Positions 16,683 through 24,608 of a stretch of DNA of 64,000 nucleotides are shown in pieces. Position numbers and translations under genes: made by a program. The notes beneath the pieces were generated by a model that was not told the origin of the DNA, made no database searches, and worked only from the letters and a program-made list of their open reading frames with translations. Numbering within the stretch: position 1 is the stretch's first letter; each line of letters starts with the position of its first letter. The DNA lies in assembly GCA_039977295.1 (NCBI GenBank), contig JBDWDN010000012.1, forward strand, positions 1,116,001 through 1,180,000, read 5' to 3'. The stretch is from Hellea sp039977295. Its GTDB lineage: Bacteria > Pseudomonadota > Alphaproteobacteria > Caulobacterales > Maricaulaceae.

Positions 16683-17797
16683 TATGCAGCTTTCCATTCA
16701 ATTTTTCTAATCTTCGCCCAGGCAGAGAGAAAATGCTCTACATCGGCCATGGTGCTATTATATCCAAAGCTCACTCGAATAGCGCCTTTGGAGAATTCAC
16801 CCTCAGGGTCAATCGCTTTTACTGTGCGGCTCTCGCCGACCTTACCTGAGGAACACGCCGTGCCTGTCGAAACTGAAAGCCCTTCGAGGTCAAGCGCCAT
16901 CATCGTTGTAATTGAGCTTAGGCCAGCTATGGCAAAGAAGGATGTATTGGGAAGGCGCGGCGCGGCCTCTCCGAATATCATCACATCAGGCTCAAGCGCT
17001 TTTAACCCAGCCTCCAAGGCATCCCTCAATTTAGCCGTATGGTCTAAATCCGTCATAGCCTCCACAGCAGCACCAAAGCCCGAAATACCTGCAACATTCA
17101 TCGTGCCCGCACGGCGGCGGCGCTCTTGCCCGCCTCCGCAGAGCAGAGACTGCGCTGGCGCGTCAGGCGACATGTAAAGCGCGCCTACGCCTTTCGGCCC
17201 GCCCAGCTTATGCGCCGAGACCGCAATGTAATCGGCGATATAAGTCATGGGGGTTTTACCCAAGGCTTGAACCGCATCGACAAGCAATAACCCGTTATGC
17301 TCTGCGACGAGGTCTGCAATCTCTTCCACAGGCTGCAAGACACCGGTCTCGCTATTGGCCGCAGGCACAGATACGAAAATACGGCCATCCGCCTCATCCC
17401 AATTCTCTAGGCGTTTTCGCAGCCACGCGACATCTGTCACGCCGTTGGGATCAAGCGGGATAAATTCATGCGGGCATCCCCATTGCTCTGCCGCGCGGTA
17501 GCTCGCGGGATGATCGGAATAGGAAAATAGCATTTTACGGCAGCCCGCCGTCCAGGCCGAAAAGACGGCTGTGTTATCAGCTTCTGTCCCGCCGCCCGTG
17601 AACACAATGTCTTGCGCGCAAACGCCCATGGCCAGCCCAAGCGCCTCGCGCGCATCAGAGATAAGCTTGCTCGCCGCCCGGCCATCGCTATGTTGCGCGG
17701 ACGGATTGCCCGCAACGTGCATAGCAGCGGTCACAGCCTCTATGACTTCGGGGCGGATGGGCGACGTCGCGTTATGGTCAAGGTAAGTGCGGGTCAC
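16682..17797 (-). CDS. NifS/IscS-like cysteine desulfurase
   Basis: A second PLP-dependent cysteine desulfurase, 371 residues, of the NifS/IscS group: YLDHNATSPIRPEV at the N-terminus, TGGGTEADNTAV, the PLP-lysine motif VSAHKLGGPKGVGALY, and the active-site cysteine in VSTGTACSSGKVGESR, in the longer loop typical of this group. It overlaps iscR by ATGA and sufB by one base. The iscR-desulfurase-sufB order is common in alphaproteobacteria that lack an isc operon. It may supply sulfur for clusters or for tRNA thiolation alongside SufS. Confidence 0.93.
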   Translation of the reverse strand: MTRTYLDHNATSPIRPEVIEAVTAAMHVAGNPSAQHSDGRAASKLISDAREALGLAMGVCAQDIVFTGGGTEADNTAVFSAWTAGCRKMLFSYSDHPASYRAAEQWGCPHEFIPLDPNGVTDVAWLRKRLENWDEADGRIFVSVPAANSETGVLQPVEEIADLVAEHNGLLLVDAVQALGKTPMTYIADYIAVSAHKLGGPKGVGALYMSPDAPAQSLLCGGGQERRRRAGTMNVAGISGFGAAVEAMTDLDHTAKLRDALEAGLKALEPDVMIFGEAAPRLPNTSFFAIAGLSSITTMMALDLEGLSVSTGTACSSGKVGESRTVKAIDPEGEFSKGAIRVSFGYNSTMADVEHFLSAWAKIRKIEWKAA

Positions 17798-18249
17798 TGC
17801 GCAAGCTCTAACGCGGGGGCCACATCCCTGCTCATCGGAAAACGGCCATCGACAACATCTTGCACCGTGATAGAGGCTAGAAACTGCTCAATATGGCTCT
17901 CAAGCGCGCCCCAAAGATTATGGGTTAGGCACGGATCGGTTTTACCCGTACAGGCAGTCTTGGCCTCTGGCGTGCAGCCATGCGCTTTGATATCTTCATC
18001 TACGGCAAAAATGATTTTCTCAAGGGTCAGATCTGACGCTGATTCTGAAAGGACATAGCCGCCTGCCGCTCCGCGATGGCTCTCTACAATGCCCGCGCGG
18101 CGTAACTTCCCAAATAATTGTTCTAAAAAACTAAGTGAAATGCCTTGGCGCTGGGAAATTTCGCTCAAGGAAGAGCGCGCAAAGGCGCCTTGGGCGGCCA
18201 TGTCAGCCACGGCCATGACCGCGTAACGTCCTTTTGCCGTCAATTTCAC
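17794..18249 (-). CDS. iscR: IscR-type Rrf2 family Fe-S cluster sensor and repressor
   Basis: This 151-residue regulator heads the suf operon. The Rrf2 winged helix is clear (MKLTAKGRYAVMAVADMA, ISLSFLEQLFGKLRRAGIVES, RGAAGGYVL). Three cysteines at 92, 100 and 107 followed by His110 (CLTHNLW) would ligate a 2Fe-2S cluster. Spacing is slightly wider than in E. coli IscR (92, 98, 104, His107). The start is a GTG, which keeps synthesis low. A near-consensus type 1 IscR box overlaps the upstream promoter, implying that the cluster-bound form represses its own operon. RirA is the main alternative, but the cysteine spacing and the site favour IscR. Confidence 0.9.
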   Translation of the reverse strand: MKLTAKGRYAVMAVADMAAQGAFARSSLSEISQRQGISLSFLEQLFGKLRRAGIVESHRGAAGGYVLSESASDLTLEKIIFAVDEDIKAHGCTPEAKTACTGKTDPCLTHNLWGALESHIEQFLASITVQDVVDGRFPMSRDVAPALELAQ

Positions 18250-18334
18250 CTGTTTAGCGCCTTTCTGTGAAGGTTTTTCTCGCTTTTCATCAGAGGCCTT
18301 GTTAAAGGCCGCTTCGAAAACTTAATTCAGTGGG

Positions 18335-18367
18335 GATGTAGTTATCCCGACTAAATTAGTCAAGATT
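18335..18367 (-). promoter_or_regulatory. suf operon promoter with type 1 IscR box
   Basis: On the minus strand TTGACT (18363-18358), a 17-base spacer and TACATC (18340-18335) form a reasonable -35/-10 pair 86 bases before the iscR start. Overlapping the -35 and spacer is GACTAATTTAGTC (18361-18349), a dyad that fits the core of the E. coli type 1 IscR consensus (GACT-RWWWY-AGTC) at every position, flanked by CTT and GGG that also fit. The outermost bases of the 25-base consensus do not match. This predicts repression by holo-IscR. Confidence 0.75.
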
Positions 18368-18425
18368 AAGTCTGCGGTCCAAATTGCGACAAAATGGGCC
18401 GCCGAAAAAAGTTTAAGGGGCACTT

Positions 18426-19109
18426 ATGCCAGAAGTCATTTTTAACGGCCCAGAAGGCCGTCTTGAAGGCCGTTATCATCCGTCTGATGACCCGCAAGCT
18501 CCTTGCGCCCTCATCCTGCCGCCGCACCCCAAAGCGGGCGGTCATATGGATCACCGCATCACCGTTGCGATGTATGAGCAATATAAGCGCCGCGGCTTTT
18601 CTGTTCTGCGCTTTAACTTTCGCGGCGTTGGCCGCTCTGTTGGTGAATATGATAATGGCCAAGGCGAGCTACAAGACGCGGCTTACGCCATGGATTACAT
18701 GCAGAGCTTTAATCAAAACGCGCCTTTCACATGGGTCTCAGGATATTCCTTTGGCGCATGGATTGGTATGCAGCTCTTAATGCGCCGCCCCGAAGTGGCT
18801 GGCTTTATCTCTATGAGCCTGCCGACGAACACTTATGATTTCGCGTTTCTCGCGCCCTGCCCGGCCTCTGGCCTTATCACATATGGCACCCAAGACCCTA
18901 TCGTGCCTGCCGATGATGTTGACCGTATTGTTGAGAAAATTCGTGTCCAAAAAGGCCACAAGATTCACACCTACCCCATTGAAGGCGCTGACCACTTCTA
19001 TACCAACCACTTGGACGAAGCCCTTTACGTCATCGAGGATTATCTAGACGCCAATCTAGACCCACAATATTGCCCGCCCAGAGACGAGTATTTGCTCGAA
19101 GAGGACTAA
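18426..19109 (+). CDS. alpha/beta hydrolase
   Basis: A 227-residue soluble alpha/beta hydrolase with the family features of a short dienelactone-hydrolase-like group: LPPHPKAGGHMDHRIT after strand 1, FNFRGVGRSVGEYD (oxyanion loop region), the nucleophile elbow GYSFGAW with Ser as nucleophile, the acid loop YGTQDPIVP with Asp, and the catalytic His in EGADHFYTNH. Substrate unknown. It is divergent from iscR, with the intergenic IscR box 65 bases from its start, so the site could also affect it. Confidence 0.88.
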   Translation: MPEVIFNGPEGRLEGRYHPSDDPQAPCALILPPHPKAGGHMDHRITVAMYEQYKRRGFSVLRFNFRGVGRSVGEYDNGQGELQDAAYAMDYMQSFNQNAPFTWVSGYSFGAWIGMQLLMRRPEVAGFISMSLPTNTYDFAFLAPCPASGLITYGTQDPIVPADDVDRIVEKIRVQKGHKIHTYPIEGADHFYTNHLDEALYVIEDYLDANLDPQYCPPRDEYLLEED

Positions 19110-19140
19110 GTCAAAGGACTTCGCCTTAAGTTAGAGGTGT

Positions 19141-19217
19141 CCCCCGCCTTGACCGGGGGTCTCCCTCAATGGGAGACTGTTCTTTAACGCGGGGAGCCCC
19201 CCGAACAAGTCGGGGGA
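19141..19217. repeat. GC-rich palindromic cluster between convergent genes
   Basis: Three small palindromes follow one another: CCCCCGCCTTGACCGGGGG, GTCTCCCTCAATGGGAGAC and GCCCCCCGAACAAGTCGGGGG (the last slightly longer). It lies between the hydrolase and the convergent M1 peptidase gene, and may serve as a two-way transcript end. It is different in sequence from the elements at 13.6-14.2 kb. Confidence 0.6.
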
Positions 19218-19255
19218 CAAAGATTAGGGATTGTCAGAGCGCCAAGGACGGCTTC

Positions 19256-21181
19256 CTACTCTGCCAAAATATCATCTATGCGGCGCTGAGCAATCGGGTG
19301 ATAGCCCGCTCTTGCGCGGCTATAGACATCCTTACCCCAAGCCGCTTTACCATTATCCTTAAGCGCCCCGTAAAGGCGGTAGATAAATTTCCCGCGTCCT
19401 ACGGTCATAAGGAATTTTTCAAGCTCTGCCATGGCGGGCTCGTAACCGCCCTTGATCGCTTGCATATACCAAGCAAAGGCTGTCTCGGCATTTTGGGTGC
19501 CTGTTAGGCCGAAAGCCGCGTCAAGCTGCGCAAATTGTGCTTGCGATAAATTCGCAGGTAAATTCCCCAGGAAATGCAGCCACTCATGGGTTGACCAATT
19601 GGCGGCAACGCCTTTTAGCGTTTCAATATCTTGCTTCCCATCGAGCCAGTAGCCCATGCGGTCTTCGACCATATCGAAAGCATCAGATTTCGGCACGCGC
19701 GCCGTATCAGGTAGTCCGGGCCCATAAACCCAGGCGTCTAGTTCTGCGCGTGTCAGCGCGTCTGGATTGTCCTTGTGCAAATTCACATGCAGATATTTGA
19801 TGAAATCTTCTGTGGTCACGCTTTGAAAGGCGTTATCGTTAAACCAAGCTTTTAGGAATGGGTCAAATTTCTCGCGTCCGAAACGGTCTTCGAGGAAGAA
19901 GAGGAAATTCGCGCCTTTAATATAAGACACTAAGGTAAAAGCGTCATCAGGATGGGCCAAATCTTCGGGCAGTTTCAGATAGGTCAGCTCAGGGCGTTTG
20001 GCCTCGGAAATGGCGCGTTTGAGGCCCTCCATATCCAGCACTTGCTCCATCATGGCGCGGCGCTCTCCGTAAAGGTCTTCCATCACGCGGTTTTCGACAT
20101 AGCTAGTAAAGCCTTCATTCAGCCACGCATCGCGCCAGCTCGAATTGGTCACAAGATTACCCGACCAGCTATGGGCGAGCTCATGGGCGACAACATTGGT
20201 CAGGCTCTTATCGCCCGCAATCAGCGTCGGCGTCATAAAGCTAAGACGCGGATTTTCCATACCGCCAAAAGGGAAACTCGGCGGCAAAACGATAAGGTCA
20301 TAACGTCCCCAGCGATAAGGGCCATAAAGCCGCTCATTGGCTTCTTCCATAAGCGGCGTCTCGGCAAATTCTTCGGCAGAGGCGTCGAGTATATACTCTT
20401 CGGCATAAACGCCGATATGATCATTAATGGCTTTGAATTTGATATCACCCACCGCAATGGCGAGCAGATAGGACGGAATAGGCTGCGGCATCTCAAAGCG
20501 GTATTCGCCGTTAGCGTCTTTCGCGCCTTGCGACGCACTCATCAGCGGCAGCAAACCATCTGGCACGCGCAATGTCGCGCTATAAGTCATACGCACAGCC
20601 GGCGTATCTTGCAGCGGGGCCATGGTGCGCGCGTTAAGGGCTTGCGCCTGCGAGAAAAGATAAGGGTGCTTTTTACCAGCAGTCTGCGCAGGTGACAGCC
20701 ATTGCAGCCCTTCGGCTTTAGGCGATGTGCGGTAACTAACCAGAACCTGATCGGTTTTATCGGTCAGCGGGATACGCAGCGCCTCGCCTAGCACTTTATC
20801 CGCAGTCCCCAAGGTGTAATCTGTTGCTGCTTCGGCTTTACCATCTGCAAAGATACGCACGGATTTGATAAGCAAGTCTTTGGTATCGAGGACCAACATG
20901 TCGGCATCTGGTTTAACGCGCTCAAAATCAATCGTCGCAATGCCGTCTAAGACCTTGGCGTCAAAATTGACGTCCAAGTTCAAATCAACATGGGTGACTC
21001 GCACCTCGTCATAATTGGCATAGGTGAACTTATCATCTTTTGTGATGACGCGTTTTACAGCTTTGGACGTTGTTTCTGTTTTCGCGGGCGTATTTTCTTT
21101 GACGGGCGCGTCTGCGCCCTGGCAGGCCGTTAGGGCCGCAGTAGTGAAAAGGGTGAAGATGGCAGGTTTAAAGATGGTCAT
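19256..21181 (-). CDS. M1 family aminopeptidase lipoprotein (LTA4H-like)
   Basis: A 641-residue zinc aminopeptidase, predicted to be anchored as a lipoprotein (signal ending LTACQG). HELAH at 333-337 with Glu356 (NEGF) supplies the zinc ligands, and FPFGGMENP at about residue 310 is the exopeptidase motif. The C-terminal helical domain (TEWLHFLGNLP region onward, here HEWLHFLGNLP) is that of the leukotriene A4 hydrolase subgroup. It probably trims peptides in the periplasm. The ATG at 21181 has GGAG six bases upstream and gives a proper lipoprotein signal; the frame extends to 21229 without one. Confidence 0.93.
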   Translation of the reverse strand: MTIFKPAIFTLFTTAALTACQGADAPVKENTPAKTETTSKAVKRVITKDDKFTYANYDEVRVTHVDLNLDVNFDAKVLDGIATIDFERVKPDADMLVLDTKDLLIKSVRIFADGKAEAATDYTLGTADKVLGEALRIPLTDKTDQVLVSYRTSPKAEGLQWLSPAQTAGKKHPYLFSQAQALNARTMAPLQDTPAVRMTYSATLRVPDGLLPLMSASQGAKDANGEYRFEMPQPIPSYLLAIAVGDIKFKAINDHIGVYAEEYILDASAEEFAETPLMEEANERLYGPYRWGRYDLIVLPPSFPFGGMENPRLSFMTPTLIAGDKSLTNVVAHELAHSWSGNLVTNSSWRDAWLNEGFTSYVENRVMEDLYGERRAMMEQVLDMEGLKRAISEAKRPELTYLKLPEDLAHPDDAFTLVSYIKGANFLFFLEDRFGREKFDPFLKAWFNDNAFQSVTTEDFIKYLHVNLHKDNPDALTRAELDAWVYGPGLPDTARVPKSDAFDMVEDRMGYWLDGKQDIETLKGVAANWSTHEWLHFLGNLPANLSQAQFAQLDAAFGLTGTQNAETAFAWYMQAIKGGYEPAMAELEKFLMTVGRGKFIYRLYGALKDNGKAAWGKDVYSRARAGYHPIAQRRIDDILAE

Positions 21182-21240
21182 GGGCGACTCCGTTTTGGGG
21201 AAGGTTAGCACATCATAGAGACTCCACAAGATGGCAAGAT

Positions 21241-21381
21241 GTAGGGTGGATTAGTTGGCGTTTCCTTGCGTTTTGTAAAAACGCTTGGGAAATGCGGACG
21301 TAATCCACCTTGAACAATGCGCCCGTCTCGCGGTGGATTACGTCAAGGTTTCCCTTGGAAACCCAAACTAATCCACCCTAC
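21241..21381. repeat. interspersed inverted-repeat element, 141 bp
   Basis: The element begins GTAGGGTGGATTAG and ends with the exact inverse CTAATCCACCCTAC; inside are the inverted pair CGTAATCCACC and GGTGGATTACG. A 33-base segment (21332-21364 region) recurs in inverse orientation at about 59458-59490 with one mismatch. It looks like a composite REP or MITE-like sequence without coding capacity, sitting between the M1 peptidase and anmK genes. Confidence 0.75.
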
Positions 21382-21387
21382 ACCGCC

Positions 21388-22512
21388 CTATGGCTCAGCC
21401 ATCCGTCCGCCGGTCATCGGCTTGGGCGCGCCTGTCGTGGTAGGGTAACTGATCGGCAATTTCCACTTTGCCCGCACCGCTAAATAGGCAAAGGCTTGCG
21501 CTTCAATCGCGTCTGAATTCCAGCCGACTTCTTCGGAAGTTTTGACCGTGGCGTCTAAATGCTCTCGCAGCATCCACATCATGCCTTTATTATGACGCCC
21601 GCCGCCGCAAATAATCACAGAGCGCGGTTTTTCGGCCATATCGTTGAGCGTATAAACTGCCGCCAATGTCGTGAAAGCCGCCAGCGTCGCCGCGCCGTTT
21701 TCAATGGATAAATCGTCCATGTCATTAATAACGTCAAAGTCATAGCGATCAGCAGAGCGCGGCGCGGGCCGCTGAAAAAACTCACGTTCCAGCCATTTAC
21801 GCACCAGCGGAAAATGCGGCTCTCCTGCGGCGGCGTATTTTCCGTCAGGGTCAAATGCGCCCATGCCGTTTCGGGCCATCCAATTATCTAGCGGCCCATT
21901 GCCTGGCCCTGTATCCGAGGCGATAATGTGATTATCTTTCGTCACCAAGGTCACATTGCCAACGCCGCCAATATTAAGCACCGCTGTAGGGCGGTCGAGC
22001 TTGGAATAGGCCACCAAGGCCTGATGATAGATCGGCGCCAGCGGCGCCCCTTGCCCGCCCGCCGCCATATCTTTGCTGCGAAAATCATACCACACAGGCA
22101 CATCCAATGCGGTCGCCAAAGCCTGACCATCACCTAATTGCAGCGTCTTCCCATGAAAGGGCGTTTTGGGCGGGTGATGCAAAACGGTCTGGCCATGAAA
22201 CCCAATCATCGCCAAATCATCCGCCCATTCCTTATGATCACGGCAGAGCGCCTTCACCGCGCGCAAATGGCATTTATGAATCACGGCTTCGGCGGCGACA
22301 AAACTATTGGGGCGCGGCCCAACAAATTTCCAGCGCAAGGCGGCTTGGGTTGCGTCCTCGAGCGTAGCTTTATCCGCTTCCGAATAATTCAAGCAAAGGC
22401 TCGGCCCCAACCGAATAATACGCTCACCATCCGTCTCAAGAAAAGCCGCATCGACGCCGTCAAGCGAAGTTCCGCTCATCAGGCCGAGCGCTATGTATCG
22501 TGGGTTACTCAT
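21388..22512 (-). CDS. anmK: anhydro-N-acetylmuramic acid kinase
   Basis: AnmK opens the 1,6-anhydro ring of anhydro-MurNAc and phosphorylates it, recycling cell-wall sugar. The 374-residue product has the signature GLMSGTSLDGVDAA at the N-terminus, FHGQTVLHHP, the ATP-binding LNIGGVGNVTL and ASDTGPGNGPLDNW, and late CGGGRHNKGMM and GWNSDAIEAQAFAYLA (in part). Its start overlaps the gene upstream by 8 bases. Divergent from tyrS beyond that gene; the anmK-tyrS neighbourhood recurs in proteobacteria. Confidence 0.96.
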   Translation of the reverse strand: MSNPRYIALGLMSGTSLDGVDAAFLETDGERIIRLGPSLCLNYSEADKATLEDATQAALRWKFVGPRPNSFVAAEAVIHKCHLRAVKALCRDHKEWADDLAMIGFHGQTVLHHPPKTPFHGKTLQLGDGQALATALDVPVWYDFRSKDMAAGGQGAPLAPIYHQALVAYSKLDRPTAVLNIGGVGNVTLVTKDNHIIASDTGPGNGPLDNWMARNGMGAFDPDGKYAAAGEPHFPLVRKWLEREFFQRPAPRSADRYDFDVINDMDDLSIENGAATLAAFTTLAAVYTLNDMAEKPRSVIICGGGRHNKGMMWMLREHLDATVKTSEEVGWNSDAIEAQAFAYLAVRAKWKLPISYPTTTGAPKPMTGGRMAEP

Positions 22513-23170
22513 TTTCTTTGAGCCTATTAAAGACGTGGGTCGCGGCAGCTGTTTTCGCTATTGCATATTGATCTGCATATTCTTCCACAGCCTTCAAATT
22601 CGCAGCGCTCCAATGCCGGTAATACCAATCTATATGATGTCCAACTTCGTGATATAGAAGCGTTTGAATATAATATTTTTTCAGCCCCTCCAATTCCCAT
22701 TCGGCGAACCATCCCTTCCCAATCTGCTTGATTTTCGCTCCAAATTTCTCAACTTCATTTATCACATGATTTGAGGGACGTTTTGTGCCGTAAGGCATCA
22801 GCATATCCCTAGGCCATGGATATAGCGTTATGACTCTCACACCGCTGCCACAAATAAAGGTAGCGAGCGGATGTGAACCATCAATAAAATCTGCCTTACT
22901 CACCCGCCGTAACCAGATATGCGTTATGCCTTCATAGTCCCGCTCAGGAAGTGCCTTTAAGGCTCGCACGATTTGTTCAGCCGATAAAGGGAAGAAAAAA
23001 TCACGGGACGGGTTTTCCTCGATAATGAGAGGCAGCACATCATTGGGCAATGGCCTGTCCAGTGAATGCGCTCTTTTAAAAACATTGTCCCCAAGCTTCG
23101 GCCGTGTCCGTCCTCCGTAAACATCGCCATATTTGCGGCTCTTTTTCCAAGGCGTTGGATATCCAGACAT
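22505..23170 (-). CDS. putative HExxH metalloprotease, unknown family
   Basis: An unrecognised 221-residue protein carrying HEVGHH (174-179), a gluzincin-like zinc motif, followed about 20 residues later by VEEYADQYA, in which Glu197 or Glu198 could be the third ligand. This HExxH...E(Y)AD layout resembles several short metallopeptidase families. No signal peptide or membrane segment is seen, so it would act in the cytoplasm. The N-terminal part has Lys/Arg-rich stretches and TFICGSGVRVITLYPWP. It overlaps anmK and is probably cotranscribed. Whether it is an active protease cannot be told from sequence. Confidence 0.65.
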   Translation of the reverse strand: MSGYPTPWKKSRKYGDVYGGRTRPKLGDNVFKRAHSLDRPLPNDVLPLIIEENPSRDFFFPLSAEQIVRALKALPERDYEGITHIWLRRVSKADFIDGSHPLATFICGSGVRVITLYPWPRDMLMPYGTKRPSNHVINEVEKFGAKIKQIGKGWFAEWELEGLKKYYIQTLLYHEVGHHIDWYYRHWSAANLKAVEEYADQYAIAKTAAATHVFNRLKENE

Positions 23171-23240
23171 AGCAGCAAACCTTTGACATGCTTAACCGCT
23201 TTGTTAGAAGCGCAAACTTAAACATGGTTAGGCCTGATTC

Positions 23241-24506
23241 ATGACGCAATATCAATCAAAATTGATGCAAACCCTCGTCGAGCGCGGGTTTCTTTATCAG
23301 TGCACCGATGAGGACGGTTTGGATAAGGCCGCGACTGACGGCGTTGTGACGGGATATATTGGATTTGATTGCACCGCGCCCAGCCTGCATGTCGGCTCGC
23401 TCGTGCAGATTATGATGCTGCGCCATTTACAGCGCGCGGGCGGACGCCCGATTGTTTTGCTCGGCGGCGGCACGACCAAAATTGGTGACCCGTCTGATAA
23501 AGATAAATCACGCCCTATCCTCACCAATGAGTTAATCGAAAAAAACAAAAACGGCATCAAACAAGTCTTCTCTAAATTCGTTGATTTTGATGGGCCTAAT
23601 GGCGCAATCCTCGCGGATAATGCGGACTGGCTCGACGGGCTGGGCTATATTGAATTTCTGCGCGATGTTGGGAAGCTCTTTACCGTCAACCGCATGATCA
23701 CAATGGAAACGGTTAAGCGCCGCTTAGAGAACGAGCAGCCCATGACCTTCCTAGAATTTAACTACCCTCTCCTCCAAAGTTACGACTTTGTAGAGCTTTT
23801 CAGACGCCATGGCTGCACGCTGCAACTCGGCGGCTCAGACCAATGGGGCAATATCACCAGCGGCATTGATCTCTCGCGCCGCATGGCGGGCGCTGACTGC
23901 TACGGCTTCACCACGCCGCTCATCACCACCGCCTCTGGCGGCAAGATGGGCAAAACGGCGGATGGCGCGGTCTGGCTAAATTCCGATCCCAGCTTTGGCA
24001 AGGAGTATTTCCGAAGCGCTTACGATTACTGGCAGTTCTGGCGCAACACCGATGACGCCGATGTCGGCAAGTTCCTAAAGCTCTTCACGGACCTGCCACT
24101 GGACGAAATCGCGGCGCTTGAAGCGCTAGAGGGAGCGGAGATAAACACAGCCAAAATCCGCCTCGCCAATGAAGCTACAACCATGCTCCACGGCGCAGAG
24201 GCCGCCGCCAAAGCCGAAGCAACAGCCACTGAGACCTTTGAGAAAGGCGGCGCAGCGGCAGGCTTGCCCACGGTCGATGTGCCCGCAACAGAGCTAGACG
24301 GCATGGGCATCTTAGCCGCCACAGTCCTAGCCGGCCTCGCCGCGTCAAACGGCGAATGCCGCCGCCACATCAAAGCCGGCGCGCTTAAGGTCAATGACGT
24401 GAAGGTCGCGAGCCATGAGCAGACGCTGTCAGCGGGTGATATTCTGGACGGCGTGGTGAAGATTTCTGTTGGGAAGAAGAAGCATGCGCTTTTGAAGGCG
24501 ACGTAG
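23241..24506 (+). CDS. tyrS: tyrosyl-tRNA synthetase
   Basis: TyrRS charges tRNA-Tyr. The 421-residue class I synthetase has the HIGH-like motif LHVGSL near residue 50, GGGTTKIGDPSDK, the tyrosine-pocket region LQLGGSDQWGNITSGIDL (in part), and the KMSKS-like GGKMGKT at about 233. The C-terminal 65 residues form an S4 RNA-binding domain (CRRHIKAGALKVNDVKV). All expected parts are present. The ATG has only a weak upstream ribosome binding site. Confidence 0.97.
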   Translation: MTQYQSKLMQTLVERGFLYQCTDEDGLDKAATDGVVTGYIGFDCTAPSLHVGSLVQIMMLRHLQRAGGRPIVLLGGGTTKIGDPSDKDKSRPILTNELIEKNKNGIKQVFSKFVDFDGPNGAILADNADWLDGLGYIEFLRDVGKLFTVNRMITMETVKRRLENEQPMTFLEFNYPLLQSYDFVELFRRHGCTLQLGGSDQWGNITSGIDLSRRMAGADCYGFTTPLITTASGGKMGKTADGAVWLNSDPSFGKEYFRSAYDYWQFWRNTDDADVGKFLKLFTDLPLDEIAALEALEGAEINTAKIRLANEATTMLHGAEAAAKAEATATETFEKGGAAAGLPTVDVPATELDGMGILAATVLAGLAASNGECRRHIKAGALKVNDVKVASHEQTLSAGDILDGVVKISVGKKKHALLKAT

Positions 24507-24608
24507 GTTTTCTGAAAATAGCCTCTTATCGTTTTCCGCTTCGGACTTTTCTGTTTATATCCAATCCACTGGATTGAATATTTTGCTCTCGCAAACCACC
24601 TGCGAAGC

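Noticed and set aside
19952..20695. 247-codon plus-strand frame inside the M1 peptidase gene
   Set aside because: Rich in His/Arg, no recognisable motif; antisense shadow of a certain gene.
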